The notes under the pieces: model-generated
The model's input: the letters and a program-made list of their open reading frames with translations, nothing else
Databases searched by the model: none
What the model was told of the DNA's origin: nothing
Translations under genes and position numbers: made by a program
From: Streptomyces lydicus
GTDB lineage: Bacteria > Actinomycetota > Actinomycetes > Streptomycetales > Streptomycetaceae
DNA: 64,000 bases
Direction: 5' to 3'
Assembly: GCF_004125265.1 (NCBI RefSeq)
Contig: NZ_RDTE01000003.1
Span: 5,022,001 to 5,086,000, forward strand
Part shown: positions 16,007-23,907 of the stretch, one piece after another
How the letters are laid out: each line of letters begins with the position of its first letter
How positions within the stretch are numbered: the first letter of the stretch is position 1

Positions 16007-17796
16007 TGGTGAGCATTGCGCAGCTGCGGAAGATCAAGCCTTCGGAGTTAGAGGAGGCTGCGGACGGGTGGCACAAGGTCAGCAGCGCCGCCGGCGATGC
16101 CAAGCATCGGGTGGACAACGAGATCGTCGGTCGGCTGCAGCGCGATCTGGCAGGCAAGGCCCCTACCGCTGCGCTGGACCGGCTGCGGCGGCTGAGCCGC
16201 AACTTCCACTACACCCAGGTGGAGACCGGCCTGATCCGTACCGCATTGAGCGGCCTGGCTTCGGAATTACGCGCGGCACAACGAAAGTTGAATGACGCAA
16301 TAGCCGATGCTGAGGCGGAAAAGTTCACAGTCAAGCCGGATGGCACGGTCCACTGGGTGTCTCAGAGCGTAAAGATGCCTTTCAATCCCGAGCAGACCGC
16401 TTGGGCGGGTGGCCCGAGGGGGGTTCTCGCATTCGATCCGCAACAGGCCAAGGCGCAGGCATACGCCGACCGAATCGGGGCTGCCCTCACGGATGCCACC
16501 AAGGCCGATGACCACTACTCCCGGACTCTCGACCGGCTCAAGGCGGACAACGACATCGAAGTCACCGACTCGGACTGGGCCGATGCGCAGCGCGACACGA
16601 GCGCCCTCCGGAGGTCCTCAGGAAAGTATCTGCAGCGCGACGACATCCCCAAGGGCAAGTTTCCCGCGGAGAATGCCAGGTGGTGGCAGGGGCTTTCATC
16701 AGAAGAACAGGATGAGTACTCCTCTCTGTTTCCATCTGAGATCGGGGCTTTGGACGGCCTGCCCGCCACCGTCCGAGATGACGCGAACCGAACCGTCTTG
16801 GACGAGAGCCAGGCACGCATGCGGCTGGAGCTGGACCGCCTAGGGCCTGAGCCGCCGGAGTATGACCCCGGGGACGGGAGCTCCGGTCCGTACGTCAGCA
16901 AGAAATGGGAGGATTGGCACAAGAAGCGTGACTTCCTCAAGGCCCAGCTCGGTGGCATGGAGGCTATTCAGAAACGCTTCGAGCAGACCGGGTTCGAGGG
17001 TCTTCCGCCTGCCTACCTCCTCGGTTTCGATGCCGACGGGAAAGGGCGAGCGATCATCGCTACGGGAAACCCTGACGCCGCCAAGCACACCGCGGTCTAC
17101 GTACCGGGTACCGGGGCAAGGCTGGCAGGCGCAGAAGGCGATATTGCCCGGATGACTGATCTTTGGTACGACAGTCAGCAGTTCGCGGGTGGGGGCGACT
17201 TGTCCACGATTACCTGGATCGGGTACGACGCCCCTCGTAGCGCCTTTCCTGGTGACAAGGGCGACGCGGTACCCGAAGCATCATCAGTGGACTGGGCAAA
17301 TGGTGCGGCCCCTCATTTGAACCGCTTCATGGAGGGGTTGCACACGGCACAAGGAGGTTCGGGTGCCAGCCATACCACGCTGATCGGTCACAGCTATGGT
17401 TCAACTGTCATCGGTGATGCCTCGCTCGGAGGCCGAATGGCCACGGACGACATCCTGGTCGCCGGCAGCCCCGGAATGCTGGTTCCCGAAGCAGAAGACC
17501 TCGGAATCGGCAAGGAACATGTTTGGTCGGAGGCCGCATCACCCGACAAGGACCCGGTTCCCCTGGGAGGGAAGATCGCCGGCCTGGGCGGCTGGAAGTG
17601 GGGAGCGCAGTACTGGCATGGCCTCCCATACTCTTACGGCCCCCAGGAAGTCGTGCCGTCGGACGAGGCGTTCGGAGCTCACCGCATGTCCACGGATTCA
17701 CCGGACCACGGCGGATATTGGAAGCGCGGCTCGGCCAGCCTGTGGAATCAGGCAGCTGTTGCCACGGGGAACTATGACAGGGTCAAATATGACTAG
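16006..17796 (+). CDS. T7SS-associated DUF1023-type alpha/beta hydrolase (plus-strand set)
   Basis: A 596-aa paralog of the 12898-14697 hydrolase with the same two-part layout. The helical N-terminal domain contains KPSELEEAADGWHKVSSAAG and FHYTQVETGLIRTALSGLAS; the hydrolase half has YLLGFDADGKGRAIIATGNP, the nucleophile GHSYGS (Ser463), LVAGSPGM and the histidine in PDHGGYW (His568). In-frame TTA codons lie at 16048-16050 and 16267-16269. It overlaps the downstream lipoprotein gene by 8 bp (ATGACTAG), the same coupling seen in the minus-strand set. Likely exported by the T7SS; substrate unknown. Confidence 0.88.
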   Translation: MVSIAQLRKIKPSELEEAADGWHKVSSAAGDAKHRVDNEIVGRLQRDLAGKAPTAALDRLRRLSRNFHYTQVETGLIRTALSGLASELRAAQRKLNDAIADAEAEKFTVKPDGTVHWVSQSVKMPFNPEQTAWAGGPRGVLAFDPQQAKAQAYADRIGAALTDATKADDHYSRTLDRLKADNDIEVTDSDWADAQRDTSALRRSSGKYLQRDDIPKGKFPAENARWWQGLSSEEQDEYSSLFPSEIGALDGLPATVRDDANRTVLDESQARMRLELDRLGPEPPEYDPGDGSSGPYVSKKWEDWHKKRDFLKAQLGGMEAIQKRFEQTGFEGLPPAYLLGFDADGKGRAIIATGNPDAAKHTAVYVPGTGARLAGAEGDIARMTDLWYDSQQFAGGGDLSTITWIGYDAPRSAFPGDKGDAVPEASSVDWANGAAPHLNRFMEGLHTAQGGSGASHTTLIGHSYGSTVIGDASLGGRMATDDILVAGSPGMLVPEAEDLGIGKEHVWSEAASPDKDPVPLGGKIAGLGGWKWGAQYWHGLPYSYGPQEVVPSDEAFGAHRMSTDSPDHGGYWKRGSASLWNQAAVATGNYDRVKYD

Positions 17797-18358
17797 CCTG
17801 CGTACGGCGGGATCGCGTCACCGCCTCCGCTCCTTTCCGCGGCTTTTTGCGGTAGTCACCGCGCTCTTGGCCATCACGATGACGGGATGTTCCGGCATGC
17901 ACGACGATCGGGATGAGGCTCCTGTGCGAGATGTCCCCCTCGCTGAAGAAGACGGCAGGAGCCTCTCCAGTGAGATTTACGCCATGATGGGACTGAAGAA
18001 CGCCAAGATTACTAAGCCAGGCCCTCATGCTGCTTTGTGCGAAGAGGGAGACCCTGAGCGTTACTACATGGTCCGTCATGCCTGGGCAGTTCATGGCGTC
18101 CCTTTCAAGGACTTGGAACAGGCAATGGAACGGCTGAAGAAGGAGATGCCCGAAAAGGGCTGGAATATTGTCAAGTATGGCCCGGATTCCAGCCCTGCCA
18201 AGACTCTGGAGCTCATGGCAGATTCAACGGAGAAGAAGTTCTCGGTGGCTGTCCATCTCCTCGATGAGAGGAAAAAGAGTCGAGAATCCCGGATCGCTGT
18301 AAGCCTGGTGTCCACTTGCTTTGAGGTCCCCGCCGGGAAAACTGTCACGGAGCGGTGA
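17789..18358 (+). CDS. Lipoprotein paired with T7SS hydrolase (plus-strand set)
   Basis: A 189-aa lipoprotein. The basic N-region TSLRTAGSRHRLRSF leads to FAVVTALLAITMTGC, with lipobox MTGC. The mature part has MGLKNAKITKPGPH, WAVHGVPFKDLEQAMERLKK and WNIVKYGPDSSPAKTLELMA, aligning with the other two lipoproteins. Start ATG 17789 overlaps the hydrolase stop by 8 bp. Position and anchoring fit an immunity protein acting at the outer membrane face, but this is not shown by sequence alone. Confidence 0.83.
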   Translation: MTSLRTAGSRHRLRSFPRLFAVVTALLAITMTGCSGMHDDRDEAPVRDVPLAEEDGRSLSSEIYAMMGLKNAKITKPGPHAALCEEGDPERYYMVRHAWAVHGVPFKDLEQAMERLKKEMPEKGWNIVKYGPDSSPAKTLELMADSTEKKFSVAVHLLDERKKSRESRIAVSLVSTCFEVPAGKTVTER

Positions 18359-18361
18359 CCC

Positions 18362-18535
18362 GGTCGTCGAGCATGATGATGGCGCGCCCGCATTCAGCAG
18401 ATTCGTTGATGGCCTCAAGGCGTCACACGAATCAGGGGCCGGCGGGCACCTCGCTGTGTTCGGACTACGCAGAGCTTTCAGAATCAGGCAGCTGTTGTCC
18501 TTGGGTAGTACGAAGAGGTGAAGCGTGCCCGTTAA
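18362..18535 (+). pseudogene. Remnant of a third DUF1023 hydrolase gene
   Basis: A short frame reads DGAPAFSRFVDGLKASHESG then AGGHLAVFG, matching NGAAPHLNRFMEGLHTAQGG and the following residues of the 16006 hydrolase just before its nucleophile. The sequence then jumps, in another frame, to FQNQAAVVLG, TAG, YEEVKRAR and TAA, matching the hydrolase C-terminus LWNQAAVATGNYDRVKYD. The 17 bases GAATCAGGCAGCTGTTG (18481-18497) are identical to 17745-17761. The catalytic region has been deleted, leaving only the ends in front of the third lipoprotein gene. Confidence 0.8.
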
Positions 18536-19106
18536 CGCCATCTCGCTTCGGTTGAAGCGTGCCAAGTGTTTTTTCTCCGTGCTGCCCGTGGGAGCCTGGG
18601 TAATATTGGCAGGATGTTCAAGCGTGAAAGATTCCGGGAGTGACCCTGGACCTGTGCCGGATGTTCGCAGCATCTCTGAAGCGAGGGGAGGGGCGCGGGA
18701 GATCTCAAGTTCCGTTCTCGATGTGATCGACCTGAAAGGCGAGATAAGTAAACCTGGTCCGGGAGTTTCGCCCTGCGGAGACAAGGGTGCGGGTAAGTTC
18801 TATACGATCCATCATCCCTGGTCTGTTAGTGGCGTTCCGGTCGAGGAGATGAAGAAGGCCATGGAGCGCCTCAGGAAGAGCCTCCCGGGGAAGGGGTGGA
18901 AGATTGTCAGTTACGGCCCTGACGCAAGTCCCAGCAAGAGTCTTGAGCTCGTGGCTGACTCCACGAAAAAGAAGTTCTCCATCAGCATCCGGCTCCTTGA
19001 CCGGACCAAGCGAGCCAACCCCGGTTCGCTCAAAGCGCTCATTTCTGTGGACCTGACTTCGGCGTGCTTCCAGGTGCCGAAGGGCAAGGTTGTGGACGGG
19101 TACTGA
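18525..19106 (+). CDS. Third, orphan lipoprotein of the hydrolase-associated family
   Basis: A 193-aa lipoprotein with signal segment CFFSVLPVGAWVILAGC (lipobox LAGC). The mature domain carries VIDLKGEISKPGPGVSP, WSVSGVPVEEMKKAMERLRK and WKIVSYGPDASPSKSLELVA, close to the 17789 product. GTG 18525 follows GAGGTGAAGC and overlaps the end of the hydrolase remnant, so it once had the same coupling. Keeping the lipoprotein after loss of its hydrolase is what would be expected of an immunity gene. Confidence 0.83.
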   Translation: MPVNAISLRLKRAKCFFSVLPVGAWVILAGCSSVKDSGSDPGPVPDVRSISEARGGAREISSSVLDVIDLKGEISKPGPGVSPCGDKGAGKFYTIHHPWSVSGVPVEEMKKAMERLRKSLPGKGWKIVSYGPDASPSKSLELVADSTKKKFSISIRLLDRTKRANPGSLKALISVDLTSACFQVPKGKVVDGY

Positions 19107-19268
19107 TCGCCCGGCCTGTGATCGGCAGCCCACTCGCCGCAAACGGGCCAACCACCGGGCGGACGTGCAGCGGCGGCACCTCATCGGTACCCGAGCGCTT
19201 CATTGGAGCCGCGCGCGGCCAAATCCATCTGAGGCCATGCTTCCGGGTTTTGCTCTCGAATTGCAGTT

Positions 19269-19301
19269 GGGGTGGGCGTACATGCGCTGTACGCCCACCC
19301 C
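19269..19301. terminator. Strong 14-bp hairpin between convergent transcripts
   Basis: GGGGTGGGCGTACA (19269-19282) pairs perfectly with TGTACGCCCACCCC (19288-19301) around TGCGC. It lies between the third lipoprotein gene (plus) and the WXG100 gene ending at 19324 (minus), so it can terminate both. Confidence 0.8.
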
Positions 19302-19323
19302 GAGTCACCTGAGCTGCTGATCG

Positions 19324-19620
19324 CTACTGGAAGAACCCGGCAGCCCGGCGGTCCGTTGCCCGGTAGTCCGCGCTGCCCGAACGGATCTTGGTTGCGACCT
19401 CGTGCAGGGTGCTCTGGATGTGGCTGGCCCGGGCGTTCCACTGGCGTTCTGCGGCCTGGAATGCCTGGTGGGCCTCGCCTTCCCAGGAGTTGGAGACGCG
19501 CTTGACCGCGCCCCAGATCCTGTCGAGTTCGGCTTGCAGTTCCTTGGCGGAACGCTCGATGTCGGCGGCGGTCTGCTCTACCGCGCCGTAGGTCACCCTG
19601 AGGTTCTCGTCGCCGGCCAT
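19324..19620 (-). CDS. esxB: WXG100 protein, ESAT-6/CFP-10 family
   Basis: A 98-aa two-helix protein of standard WXG100 length. Helix 1 (VEQTAADIERSAKELQAELD) and helix 2 are joined by the turn SWEGEAHQAF containing the WxG motif. The C-terminal tail has ADYRATD, matching the T7SS export signal YxxxD. It forms the usual dimer candidate with the WXG100 protein encoded immediately upstream (19710-20072). EsxA and EsxB names are assigned by position and are tentative. Confidence 0.92.
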   Translation of the reverse strand: MAGDENLRVTYGAVEQTAADIERSAKELQAELDRIWGAVKRVSNSWEGEAHQAFQAAERQWNARASHIQSTLHEVATKIRSGSADYRATDRRAAGFFQ

Positions 19621-19709
19621 TTCTCCCCCACTGGTGGTGGCTGATCGGTGGATGTCGCTTTACCGGAAGCCTGCTCCTGAGGTGTAGGCACAGGTGCAGG
19701 CGCGGGTGT

Positions 19710-20072
19710 TCAGTAGTTGCTGATGCCGCTGGCGGAGCCGGTGTTGAGCTGGCCGCCGGGGGCGGCGCCGTTGACGTCGATGCCGCGGAAGCTGGAAAGC
19801 ACCTCGGAGTCGTTGGACTGGCTGGTGGTGCCGGTCTGGGCGATCGCGTCGTTGATGCCGTCGAGCATGCGGCGCAGGGCGGCGTGGTCCTCGTTGAGGG
19901 CGTTCTGGGCCTGCTTGAAGGCGCTGGCGCCCTGGCCGGTCCATGCCGACTCGACTGCGGAGATGGCGTTGACCAGCGTCCGCAGCTGGGACGACATCGC
20001 CTGACTGCCGCTCTGGATCTCGTTCTTGAGCTTTTCGATCTCCGCATAGGTAAGTGCGGTATTGCCTGCCAT
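19710..20072 (-). CDS. esxA: WXG100 protein, ESAT-6 family
   Basis: A 120-aa protein: helix 1 LTYAEIEKLKNEIQSGSQAM, then the turn SAWTGQGASAF with WxG, then helix 2 through RRMLDGINDAIAQ. It has a flexible tail of about 30 residues ending GSASGISNY, longer than in most members, and no YxxxD signal. The partner gene 89 bp downstream supplies one, as in typical heterodimers. No TTA codon is in frame. Its ATG follows a GGGGGAAGG ribosome site. Confidence 0.92.
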   Translation of the reverse strand: MAGNTALTYAEIEKLKNEIQSGSQAMSSQLRTLVNAISAVESAWTGQGASAFKQAQNALNEDHAALRRMLDGINDAIAQTGTTSQSNDSEVLSSFRGIDVNGAAPGGQLNTGSASGISNY

Positions 20073-20145
20073 GATCCACCTTCCCCCATGAGTGGGTTAC
20101 CGAAGAGCTGAGTGAGAGGTCTTGGTGTTCAGCTCGGATTGTTGG

Positions 20146-20165
20146 CCGCATCTTGAAAGATGCGG
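20146..20165. terminator. Short perfect hairpin downstream of the first mycosin gene
   Basis: CCGCATCTT (20146-20154) pairs with AAGATGCGG (20157-20165) over a 2-nt loop in the 199-bp gap between the mycosin end (20272) and the WXG100 start (20072). The tight loop makes function uncertain. Confidence 0.4.
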
Positions 20166-20271
20166 GTTTCTGCGCCGGCTGCTCGTGGCGTGGGCAGCCG
20201 GAGGTCTGGTTGCTGTGTGGTTCTGGTTTCTCTGTGGTGTTCGCCGCCCGTTGCGTCCGCGATGAGGTCCG

Positions 20272-21462
20272 TCATTGCGTCCGCCGGCGTCGGACGATGA
20301 TCAGTCCGCCGGCTGCCAGGGCCGCGACTGCTGCGGTCAGTCCGGCGGCGAGGGGCCAGGGCAGTGAGTTGTCCGGGGTGCCGGCGGGCTTCTGGGGGGC
20401 GTCGGCTGCTGAGTTGTCTGACCTTGACTGCGGGGTTTTGGGCGGAGTGGTGGTTCCGCGGGCGGCAAGCAGCGGGTTGATGTCGGCGGGGCCGGGGTCG
20501 CCCTCCTTGTCCAGGAGCACCTTTCGGGGGCGGACGATGCCGTAGCCGAGGTATTTGCTGGGGACCTTGCCGTCCTCCGGTTTGCCGGCGGTCTCCATCA
20601 TGACCCGCAGGACCTGGTTGTTCGTCCAGGTGGGGTGGGCGGACCAGATCAGGGCGGCGGAGGCTGAGGCGATGGCGGTGGCTTGGCTGGTGCCCTGGGC
20701 GATGCAGTTCACCAGTTTTTCAGTGCAACGGGTCGGAATGCTGGCACCTGGCGCCGCCAGCGCCACCTGTGCCCCGTGGGTCGAGAACTTCGTAGCGTTC
20801 AGTTTTTTGTCCACGGCCCCGACGCCGACGACACCGGGGGTGATGGCGGGGTAGGAAGGGGAGTTTCCCCTGTCGCCGTCATTTCCTGGGGCGGCGAAGA
20901 TCAGACTCCCCTTCTTGTTGGCGTAGAAAACCGCTGACTGCAATACAGCCCCGGCCTCTTCACCGGCCTGTCCGCCCTGGGAGATGTTGATGACCTTCGC
21001 ACCGTGATCCGCCGAATAACGGATGGCCTTGGCCATGCGGGAAGTCCAGTTCCCGTTGATGCTCCTGACGGGGAGGATTTTTGATCCAGGTGCCAGCCCC
21101 CAAGCACCGCTTCCGCTTCGCCTGCCGGCGATGATCATCGCCATGCTCGTGCCGTGGCCCTCACTGTCGTAGTTCGGTCCGCGCCCCTCGCCGGAGAAGT
21201 CTTTGCCCGGTAGCAGTTGGCCGCGCAGCTCAGGTACCGAGCTGTCCACACCGCTGTCGATCACTGCAACAGTGACGCCTTCACCCGTGCTGGTCCTCCA
21301 GATGCGTTCAGCCTGCATGGCATCCAGGTACCACTGGCGAGATCGCATGTCTGCTGCAGCAGCCGTCGGTGGGAGCACTCCGAGGCACGTTGCTAAGAGG
21401 CAGATGAACGCAGCCGATCGCAGCTGGTTCTTCCACCGCACTCGATATTCCATACGAGTCAC
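20272..21462 (-). CDS. mycP: Type VII secretion mycosin (membrane-anchored subtilisin-like protease)
   Basis: A 396-aa S8 protease. A signal peptide (SAAFICLLATCLGVLPPTAA AA region) leads to the catalytic triad: Asp69 in AVIDSGVD, His in SEGHGTSMA and Ser in GTSQATAIAS. After a Pro/Thr-rich linker a C-terminal membrane helix (PLAAGLTAAVAALAAGGLII) ends in RRRRTQ, so the enzyme faces outside. Mycosins are part of the T7SS complex and process substrates. GTG 21462 is preceded by AGGAGGG. A TTA codon at 21394-21396 (minus strand) is in frame within the signal peptide. One of two mycosins here. Confidence 0.92.
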   Translation of the reverse strand: MTRMEYRVRWKNQLRSAAFICLLATCLGVLPPTAAAADMRSRQWYLDAMQAERIWRTSTGEGVTVAVIDSGVDSSVPELRGQLLPGKDFSGEGRGPNYDSEGHGTSMAMIIAGRRSGSGAWGLAPGSKILPVRSINGNWTSRMAKAIRYSADHGAKVINISQGGQAGEEAGAVLQSAVFYANKKGSLIFAAPGNDGDRGNSPSYPAITPGVVGVGAVDKKLNATKFSTHGAQVALAAPGASIPTRCTEKLVNCIAQGTSQATAIASASAALIWSAHPTWTNNQVLRVMMETAGKPEDGKVPSKYLGYGIVRPRKVLLDKEGDPGPADINPLLAARGTTTPPKTPQSRSDNSAADAPQKPAGTPDNSLPWPLAAGLTAAVAALAAGGLIIVRRRRTQ

Positions 21463-21502
21463 GGTGCGGTGCCCTCCTGTCTGTTGCACGACAAGGCCAG
21501 GT

Positions 21503-23200
21503 TTATTCGATCACTGGAGGAAAAACGGGTGGATGCTGCGGCGCCCAGGTTTCGTCGTCTTCTCGGAGGTAATCCGGCCGATGGGCGGCGGAGCTCTTCC
21601 TGTTGTTGTTTGCCAGGGGCCCTGACGGGCGGATCACGCCGCTGGAAGGAGTGCTCCGCGTCAAGCCCGATCCACCAGACGTAAAGTCCCCCGACCGGCC
21701 ACGCGCGGCCTGTGTTTGCGCAGCACCCGTGCCCCTCGCAGACGCTGAGCCATGACCTGTGGCGGACGGGAGCCCATGCCCGGCTCCTGCTGGATTATCA
21801 GCACCTTTTACGGAGTCGCGCATCCCAGGGCCTAGTTCACCACCCACTGGTCGACCGGGCCCCGTGCCCACGGTTCCTCCGGGCTCATAGGCCAGGCGAC
21901 GGCCCGGCACGCCGTGCGTTTTCCCCCTTATGCCGGAGCTGGCGCTTCCTGGGTAGCCTCCACTGGTCACGCCCTGCGACATCGAACTGCGGCCCGCGCC
22001 TGTGGTTGATCCGCGGGGTTTGTCCGCGACCTCTCCGTACGGAGCGACCGGATGCTCACCGAAGCTTCCGGGCCCCATTCCGGTTGCTCCGTTCTCAGTG
22101 GGAGCACCCCTCTTGGGGCCGATCGGCCGGGGCGGGACGGTTCCGGGTTCTGTCCCCATGACGGTCCCTCCTGGCAGTCGTGGGTGGCGTCCAGCTTCGG
22201 TATTACCAGGTCGGGCCGTTCCGCCGATGATGCCGTCTTCCGTGGCACTTCCATGCTGTCTCCGCGGTGTACCGGACTGACCAGAAACCCGCTTCGGTTG
22301 TCCTGACGCGCTTCCGTGCCCAGTGGGAGCCTTTACTCCACCAGGAATCGGCGCAGGGCCGGGCGCGGCAGGGCCAGGAGAGTCCCCGGGGCTGCCGGGC
22401 GTTGGCGGAACCGCTTCGCCGTGGTGCCGTCGTGATTCGGGAACAGTGACGGGCGGAGCGGAGTCGACCGAGGTTCCGACCTGCTGGCCCTGTTGCTCAC
22501 CACTCGAAGTCGGTTGGGGCGAGGGGGTGTGCGTACTACCGCTGTCGTGACGTGAACTAGCGGAGCCTGCTCCGCCTCCTCCGTTGACAGCCCTGCTGCC
22601 GGTCTGCTGATCCAAGACGTAAAAGTCGTCACCAAAGCGTCCGTCCGTGGGCTTCGGATCCGGCACAAACCCAGAAGCCGGCCGGAAGTTGGGCGCCTCC
22701 TGTTGGGCGATTTTTGCCTGGGCTGTGCGGTAGTAAGACGCCAGCCGGTTCATTTCGGCCAGAGCTTCTTCCCTGGCGGGGTCTTTGGTGAGGGCGGTGA
22801 CGCCGTTGGGTTTTGCGTTGTTGGTCTCTACGAAATTCCGCAGTTCGGGAGGGCGGGGCATCAGTTTGGCCTGGCCCAGGGCGGTTGCGGCATCGGTCAT
22901 TGCTTCGCCGGTGTTCTTGGCGTAGTGGCCCAGTTTGCGGCTTTCCGTGGCGGTGGCTTTGGTCCAGTCGTCGAAAGCCTGGGCGCCCTCGCCTTTCCAG
23001 TGGGCATGGGTCTGTTGGGCGTATGCCTCGAGGTCATCGGTGATTCTGGCGATCTCTTTGCCGGCGTCGACCAGGTCGGCTCCCATGGCGACGATCAGCA
23101 GGTGGTCGCCGTCGGCCACCATGTCGTAGAGGGCCTGGTGGGATGCGTTCTCGAAGTTGGTGCAGCCCTGAATGCCTAAGTCGGCGGTGTTGCCTGCCAT
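21503..23200 (-). CDS. T7SS-associated WXG/PPE-like protein with long low-complexity C-terminus
   Basis: A 565-aa protein. Residues 1-170 are helical, with LEAYAQQTHAHWKGEGAQAF containing a WxG turn. The rest is Gly/Pro/Ser-rich and disordered, ending in the ordered motif YLREDDETWAPQHPPVFPPV that similar Streptomyces proteins share. It may be a secreted partner or scaffold of the system. ATG 23200 begins MAGNTADLGIQGCTNF behind GGGGGAACGG; codon 8 is TTA. An open frame extends upstream but overlaps the next gene in another frame and is not used. Confidence 0.85.
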   Translation of the reverse strand: MAGNTADLGIQGCTNFENASHQALYDMVADGDHLLIVAMGADLVDAGKEIARITDDLEAYAQQTHAHWKGEGAQAFDDWTKATATESRKLGHYAKNTGEAMTDAATALGQAKLMPRPPELRNFVETNNAKPNGVTALTKDPAREEALAEMNRLASYYRTAQAKIAQQEAPNFRPASGFVPDPKPTDGRFGDDFYVLDQQTGSRAVNGGGGAGSASSRHDSGSTHTPSPQPTSSGEQQGQQVGTSVDSAPPVTVPESRRHHGEAVPPTPGSPGDSPGPAAPGPAPIPGGVKAPTGHGSASGQPKRVSGQSGTPRRQHGSATEDGIIGGTARPGNTEAGRHPRLPGGTVMGTEPGTVPPRPIGPKRGAPTENGATGMGPGSFGEHPVAPYGEVADKPRGSTTGAGRSSMSQGVTSGGYPGSASSGIRGKTHGVPGRRLAYEPGGTVGTGPGRPVGGELGPGMRDSVKGADNPAGAGHGLPSATGHGSASARGTGAAQTQAARGRSGDFTSGGSGLTRSTPSSGVIRPSGPLANNNRKSSAAHRPDYLREDDETWAPQHPPVFPPVIE

Positions 23201-23217
23201 GTCCGTTCCCCCTTGCC

Positions 23218-23709
23218 TCAGATGCCGTCGGAGCCCGCGGACCGGCCGTCGCCCAGTTCCCGACCGGCGGTGCCGGTGGTGCCGGCGGGCTGGTGCGGGG
23301 GCTGTGGTGCCTTGTAGAGGCCCTGGGTACGACGTTGGATCGCGGCCAGGCGGTTCCGGACGTCGGCATCCACCGCCTCGTAGTCCCGGCCGATGAACTC
23401 GGTTCCGAGGCTCAGTGCCTCGATCTGGTCGCCGAACACTTTGGAGAAAGTTTCGAGTTGGGACAACACTTTTTCGTAGGTGTCCGCGAGGCCCTGCGCT
23501 TCGACGAATCCCTGGCCGAAGGACGACGGGGCAATCTTGCGATGGCTGAGCGCACGGTGATCCGCATTTGATCCCTTGAGCTGGTCCAGCAGGTCGTCCA
23601 CGCGCTGTTTCAGCTTCTTCAGCTCCTGGGGATCGACGTCGAACGACCCGCCTCCGGTGCCGGCGCCCGCCCCGTTCACCTGCATGCGTGTGTTCTCGTC
23701 GGACCCCAT
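23218..23709 (-). CDS. Helical T7SS-associated protein
   Basis: A 163-aa protein with a Gly-rich start (NGAGAGTGGGSFDVDPQ), then long helices (ELKKLKQRVDDLLDQLKGSN and AQGLADTYEKVLSQLETFSK, then YEAVDADVRNRLAAIQRRTQ) and a proline-rich tail. It lacks a clear WxG turn but has the size and helical build of T7SS accessory proteins. It lies 17 bp before the 565-aa partner gene and has a good ribosome site (GGGGGAG). A TGAGTA box lies about 180 bp upstream. Confidence 0.8.
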   Translation of the reverse strand: MGSDENTRMQVNGAGAGTGGGSFDVDPQELKKLKQRVDDLLDQLKGSNADHRALSHRKIAPSSFGQGFVEAQGLADTYEKVLSQLETFSKVFGDQIEALSLGTEFIGRDYEAVDADVRNRLAAIQRRTQGLYKAPQPPHQPAGTTGTAGRELGDGRSAGSDGI

Positions 23710-23891
23710 AGTGACTCCCCCGTAAGTCAGAAACTTCAGGAGTCACTGTAGTCACCGCCTCTGACAGTGAACGGTGGTGTTCGGCGGGTACCGTTCAGAA
23801 TTCGCCAATGGCGCGCGCCTTCACCGGGAGCCCGGCGGGAAGGCAGCGGCAGCCGGCTTTCCCGGTCAGATGGCCTAATTCCGGGGAAACC

Positions 23892-23907
23892 TGAGTACGG
23901 CTACTCA
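23892..23907. promoter_or_regulatory. TGAGTA-N4-TACTCA box upstream of the helical protein gene
   Basis: TGAGTACGGCTACTCA is a perfect 6-4-6 inverted repeat overlapping the 3' end of the second mycosin gene. It shares 17 consecutive bases with the box region at 15228-15244. Confidence 0.65.

Noticed and set aside
23201..23755. N-terminal extension of the 565-aa T7SS protein to a 750-aa form
   Set aside because: The extension overlaps the 23218-23709 gene in another frame and its translation is Arg/Gly-rich noise; MAGNT at 23200 has a good ribosome site.
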